Assembly: GCF_000170915.1 (NCBI RefSeq)
Contig: NZ_ABCT01000006.1
Span: forward strand, 108,597 to 172,596
Direction of reading: 5' to 3'
Length of the DNA stretch: 64,000 nucleotides
Source: Limnobacter sp. MED105
Lineage (GTDB): Bacteria; Pseudomonadota; Gammaproteobacteria; Burkholderiales; Burkholderiaceae_B
Position 1 is the stretch's first letter. Every line of letters starts with the position of its first letter. The notes below the pieces were generated by a model. The model searched no databases and had not been told where the DNA came from. It was given only the letters and a program-made list of their open reading frames with translations. The position numbers and the translations under genes were made by a program. Shown piece after piece: positions 61,222-64,000 of this stretch.

Positions 61222-61962
61222 ATGGATCAAAAGCCCCGTTTCAAGCCAGCACCTGCGCTGATTACCCAGTCTGCGCGCAAACTGGATCGCATTCCGGAAC
61301 GCATCGGCGGTTCAAGCTTGACCTCCGAGCGTGCGCGTGGGCACTTGGTTCAAAAATTGAAAACCCTGGGCATCGTGAACCAGCGTGTGCTCGATGTAAT
61401 TGGTGCTGTGCCACGGCATTTGTTTGTGGACGAAGCGTTTGCCTCGCGCGCCTACGAAGATGCAGCCTTGCCAATCGGGCACCAGCAAACGATTTCCCGA
61501 CCATTCACAGTAGCCCGGTTTGCAGAATATGCACTGGATGGCCGAAAGGATCTCGACAATGTGCTGGAAGTGGGCGCGGGTTGTGGTTACCAGGCCGCCG
61601 TGTTCGCTCAAATTGCAAAGCGTGTGGTCAGCATAGAACGCATTGAGGCGTTGTACGACAAAGCCCAACGCAACTTAAAACTTGCAGGCTTTCAGAAAGT
61701 CAAAGTAATACATGGCGATGGTTTGGTGGGTTTGCCCTCACAAGCGCCGTTTGATGTCATCATTGTGGCCGCTGCGGGTTTGGAAATACCACAAGCCTTG
61801 CTGAAGCAGTTGAAAATTGGCGGGCGCCTTATTGTGCCCGTGGCTGACCAGAATCAGCAAAATCTGGTCATTGTTGATCGATTGGCGGTCGACAAATGGC
61901 ACCGAGAGAAAAAAGACTTGGTAAAATTCGTACCCCTGTTACAAGGAACCCGCATCGTATGA
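61222..61962 (+). CDS. pcm: Protein-L-isoaspartate O-methyltransferase
   Basis: 246 residues. SAM-binding motif VLEVGAGCGYQAAVFAQ, preceded by VPRHLFVDEAFASRAYEDAALPIGHQQTISRPFTVA, the Pcm substrate-recognition region. Repairs isoaspartyl damage in proteins. The N-terminal extension (about 30 residues) is common in betaproteobacterial Pcm. Its TGA overlaps the nlpD start (ATGA). Confidence 0.95.
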   Translation: MDQKPRFKPAPALITQSARKLDRIPERIGGSSLTSERARGHLVQKLKTLGIVNQRVLDVIGAVPRHLFVDEAFASRAYEDAALPIGHQQTISRPFTVARFAEYALDGRKDLDNVLEVGAGCGYQAAVFAQIAKRVVSIERIEALYDKAQRNLKLAGFQKVKVIHGDGLVGLPSQAPFDVIIVAAAGLEIPQALLKQLKIGGRLIVPVADQNQQNLVIVDRLAVDKWHREKKDLVKFVPLLQGTRIV

Positions 61963-62780
61963 AACGTGGCGCATTAACTAGAACCCAATTGCTGGGTCAC
62001 ACACGTGCATTGGCAGTTGGATTCGCAACACTGACCTTCTTGGCAGCCTGTACAACAACGGGTAACCAGGCTCCTGTGGTCGATCGTTTGCCCTCCCGTT
62101 CTACTGACACTGCCGTGGCTACCGACGGTGTTTACACCGTCAAGGCTGGCGACACCCTGTACAGTATTGCTCTGGATTTTGGCCTGGATTGGCGTGAACT
62201 GGCGCGTGCCAACAATTTGAGCGATCCCAGCAAACTAAGCATTGGTCAAAAGTTGCGCGTGACAGGTGCGCCTACTGCTGTAGCCGGCGGTACTTCGGGA
62301 TCAACCATTGAAGACAGTGGCGTTGAAGTAACCCCAATCACACCCGCTGGTGGTGCAAAGCCCGTTGAGGCCACACCAGCACCTGAAATCAAACCACCCG
62401 CACCTGTTGCTGTTACCTTGGGTTTTATCTGGCCGCACCCAGGTGAAATCATTCAAGGGTACAAGGCGGGTGTAAACAAGGGTATTGATCTTGCCGCCAA
62501 GGTTGGTGATCCTGTGGTGGCCTCCCAGGCTGGGCGTGTAGTTTATTCAGGCAACGCGCTACGCGGTTACGGCAACTTGATTATTCTGAAACACGACAAC
62601 AATTTGTTGACTGCCTATGCGCACAACAAAACCTTGTTGGTGAAAGAAGGCGAACCCGTCACCAAAGGCCAGAAAATTGCTGAAGCAGGGCAGTCCGATT
62701 CTGACCGCCCCAAGCTGCACTTTGAGGTGCGTAAGCAAGGTAAGCCTGTTGACCCGATGGATTACCTCCCGGCCCGTTAA
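61959..62780 (+). CDS. nlpD: NlpD-like lipoprotein with LysM and degenerate M23 domains
   Basis: 273 residues from the ATG at 61959 (ATGA overlap with pcm; AAGGAA upstream). Lipobox LAAC, LysM domain (about 57-105: YTVKAGDTLYSIALDFGLDW), Pro-rich linker, then a LytM/M23 domain (about 150-273). The zinc ligands are lost: NKGIDLA replaces HxGxD, and PKLHFEV has lost the first His of HxH. It is therefore an amidase activator like E. coli NlpD, not a peptidase. rpoS, which usually follows, is absent. Confidence 0.93.
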   Translation: MKRGALTRTQLLGHTRALAVGFATLTFLAACTTTGNQAPVVDRLPSRSTDTAVATDGVYTVKAGDTLYSIALDFGLDWRELARANNLSDPSKLSIGQKLRVTGAPTAVAGGTSGSTIEDSGVEVTPITPAGGAKPVEATPAPEIKPPAPVAVTLGFIWPHPGEIIQGYKAGVNKGIDLAAKVGDPVVASQAGRVVYSGNALRGYGNLIILKHDNNLLTAYAHNKTLLVKEGEPVTKGQKIAEAGQSDSDRPKLHFEVRKQGKPVDPMDYLPAR

Positions 62781-62798
62781 TTTTTATTGAATGTAGCC

Positions 62799-64000
62799 AT
62801 GGGCCGCAAAAAGAAAAAAGACCGAACACCTGTGGTGTTTCCACAGGTGCAAGTTGCCATTGAATCAATCGACCTGGATGCCAATGGCATTGGCCATGTG
62901 GATGGCAAAGTGCACTTTATCGATGGTGCAATCACCGGTGAAACCGTGGTTGCTGAAATTACGCGAGTAAAGCCAAGCTATTCAAAAGGCAGAACACTGC
63001 AGGTGCTGAATTCGGTTTCCACTCGTACTACTCCCAAATGCCCGCATTATGGGGTGTGTGGTGGGTGTGCCATGCAACACATCGAGCCCAATGCACAGGT
63101 GGCCATTAAAAATCGTGCACTTGAAGACCTGCTGCAGCGAATTGGTCGCCAAACCCCTGAACAAATGATGCCGCCTATTTACGGCTCTTTTTGGGGTTAC
63201 CGGCACCGTGCGCGCTTAAGCACCCGGTTTGTGATCAAGAAAGACCGCTTCTTCGTGGGTTTTCACGAGAAGTCTTCCTCGTATGTGGCTGACATGCAGG
63301 TATGCCATGTACTGCCTAAACATGTGTCCAATATGATCGTGCCCTTGGGCAATATGCTGGTTACATTGAGTATTTTCATGCGCGTTCCGCAGATTGAACT
63401 CGCTGTTGGCGATGGCGTAACTGCCATGGTCCTTCGCCATTTGGAGCCTTTGAGTGAATCAGATCTTGATACGCTTCGGGCATTTGGCAATGAATGGGGT
63501 GTGGACTGGTGGTTGCAACCCGGTGGCCCGGCCACAGCGCACCGCCTTGAAGCAGACAAGCCGGTAGACCTCACTTATCGCATTCCAAGCTTTGGCATTC
63601 GCATGCGATTCAGGCCCACTGATTTCACGCAAGTGAACCACATGATCAACGACGCCATGATCAGCCGCGCCGTGTCGCTGCTTGATCTGAAACCTGAAGA
63701 CCGTGTGCTTGACCTGTTTTGTGGTCTTGGTAATTTCTCTTTGCCTTTGGCCACAAAAAGCAGCTATGTGAAGGGCTTTGAAGGTTCACAAGACCTTGTA
63801 AGCCGGGCCGGTGAGAATGCTGAATTCAACGGTTTGGCCGACAAAACAGAATTTCACGTGCGCAACCTGTTTGAAGTGGAAACACCTGAATGGGAAAGCT
63901 GGGGGCAATTCGACAAACTATTGGTTGATCCTCCGCGCGATGGGGCGTTGGAAATTTGCAAGGCAATCGTGGGTGCGCGTGCAGAGTTCAGCCAAAACGC
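62799..64000 (+). CDS. rlmD: 23S rRNA (uracil-1939-C5)-methyltransferase RlmD (3' partial)
   Basis: ATG at 62799, MGRKKKKDRTPVVF, and open to the right edge (about 400 residues visible). TRAM domain (VAIESIDLDANGIGHVDGK), Fe-S cluster cysteines in CPHYGVCGGCAMQH plus a later Cys (MQVCHVLP), the RumA-type DFTQVNHMINDAM, SAM motif LDLFCGLGNFSLPL and DPPRDG. The catalytic Cys and C terminus lie beyond the window. Directly follows nlpD, 18 bases after its stop. Confidence 0.93.
   Translation, partial: MGRKKKKDRTPVVFPQVQVAIESIDLDANGIGHVDGKVHFIDGAITGETVVAEITRVKPSYSKGRTLQVLNSVSTRTTPKCPHYGVCGGCAMQHIEPNAQVAIKNRALEDLLQRIGRQTPEQMMPPIYGSFWGYRHRARLSTRFVIKKDRFFVGFHEKSSSYVADMQVCHVLPKHVSNMIVPLGNMLVTLSIFMRVPQIELAVGDGVTAMVLRHLEPLSESDLDTLRAFGNEWGVDWWLQPGGPATAHRLEADKPVDLTYRIPSFGIRMRFRPTDFTQVNHMINDAMISRAVSLLDLKPEDRVLDLFCGLGNFSLPLATKSSYVKGFEGSQDLVSRAGENAEFNGLADKTEFHVRNLFEVETPEWESWGQFDKLLVDPPRDGALEICKAIVGARAEFSQN

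Noticed and set aside
1..64000. CRISPR arrays, insertion sequences, prophage and rRNA genes
   Set aside because: No regularly spaced repeats, transposase, phage or rRNA sequence was seen on reading the window.

Overview
The window looks like a chromosomal segment of a betaproteobacterium (order Burkholderiales). The evidence is a complete sulfur-oxidation (sox) cluster, a bo3-type quinol oxidase with a RegB/RegA redox two-component pair, a lexA-imuA-imuB-dnaE2 mutagenesis operon and a surE-pcm-nlpD-rlmD order. A thiosulfate-oxidising Limnobacter-like heterotroph would fit, but that assignment is inference from gene content, not a database match. Genes are mostly ATG-started, densely packed and often joined by ATGA stop/start overlaps.

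Layout. 0-0.36 kb: the end of an integron gene cassette with a recognisable attC site. 0.65-6.6 kb: ExoD-like protein, an SDR and a TetR regulator; two operator palindromes 41 bp apart separate the TetR gene from an operon of two lipoproteins (SGNH esterase and GH31 glycosidase). 6.6-10.8 kb: a KdpD-like kinase lacking the KdpD cytoplasmic domain, a KdpE-like regulator and the potassium importer Kup, with a KdpE-like direct repeat in front of kup. 10.8-25.5 kb: mixed metabolic genes (DUF3820, flavoprotein, methyltransferase, SDR, quinone reductase, Rnk, LON-domain protein, LysE/LysR pair, second SGNH lipoprotein, MBL-fold hydrolase, enoyl-CoA hydratase-like protein, LVIVD lipoprotein, DUF305 protein, nitronate monooxygenase, MFS transporter).

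25.7-32.4 kb: cyoABCD, SURF1, regB, regA. 33.5-40.6 kb: soxCDYZAXB and a SoxW-like thioredoxin, the complete periplasmic thiosulfate-oxidising system including the SoxCD dehydrogenase. 40.6-47.3 kb: a TPR protein with a degenerate receiver domain, and a three-gene TRAP-like set (lipoprotein, periplasmic binding protein, and a permease fused to an NTF2-like domain), closed by a strong terminator shared with a tRNA-Arg(CCT).

47.4-51.5 kb is the most unusual part. It holds two ECF sigma factors, a sigma-54 enhancer-binding protein, a possible type III secretion chaperone and two small proteins. A sigma-54 promoter with an IHF site precedes the first sigma gene, and two sequences match the HrpL-type hrp box (GGAACC-N15/16-CCACNNA). 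Together this looks like a detached HrpS/HrpL-style control island for a type III secretion system whose structural genes are not in the window.

51.5-64 kb: parE; the SOS operon lexA-imuA-imuB-dnaE2 under one LexA box; yaaA; then surE-pcm-nlpD followed directly by rlmD, with no rpoS where it is usually found.
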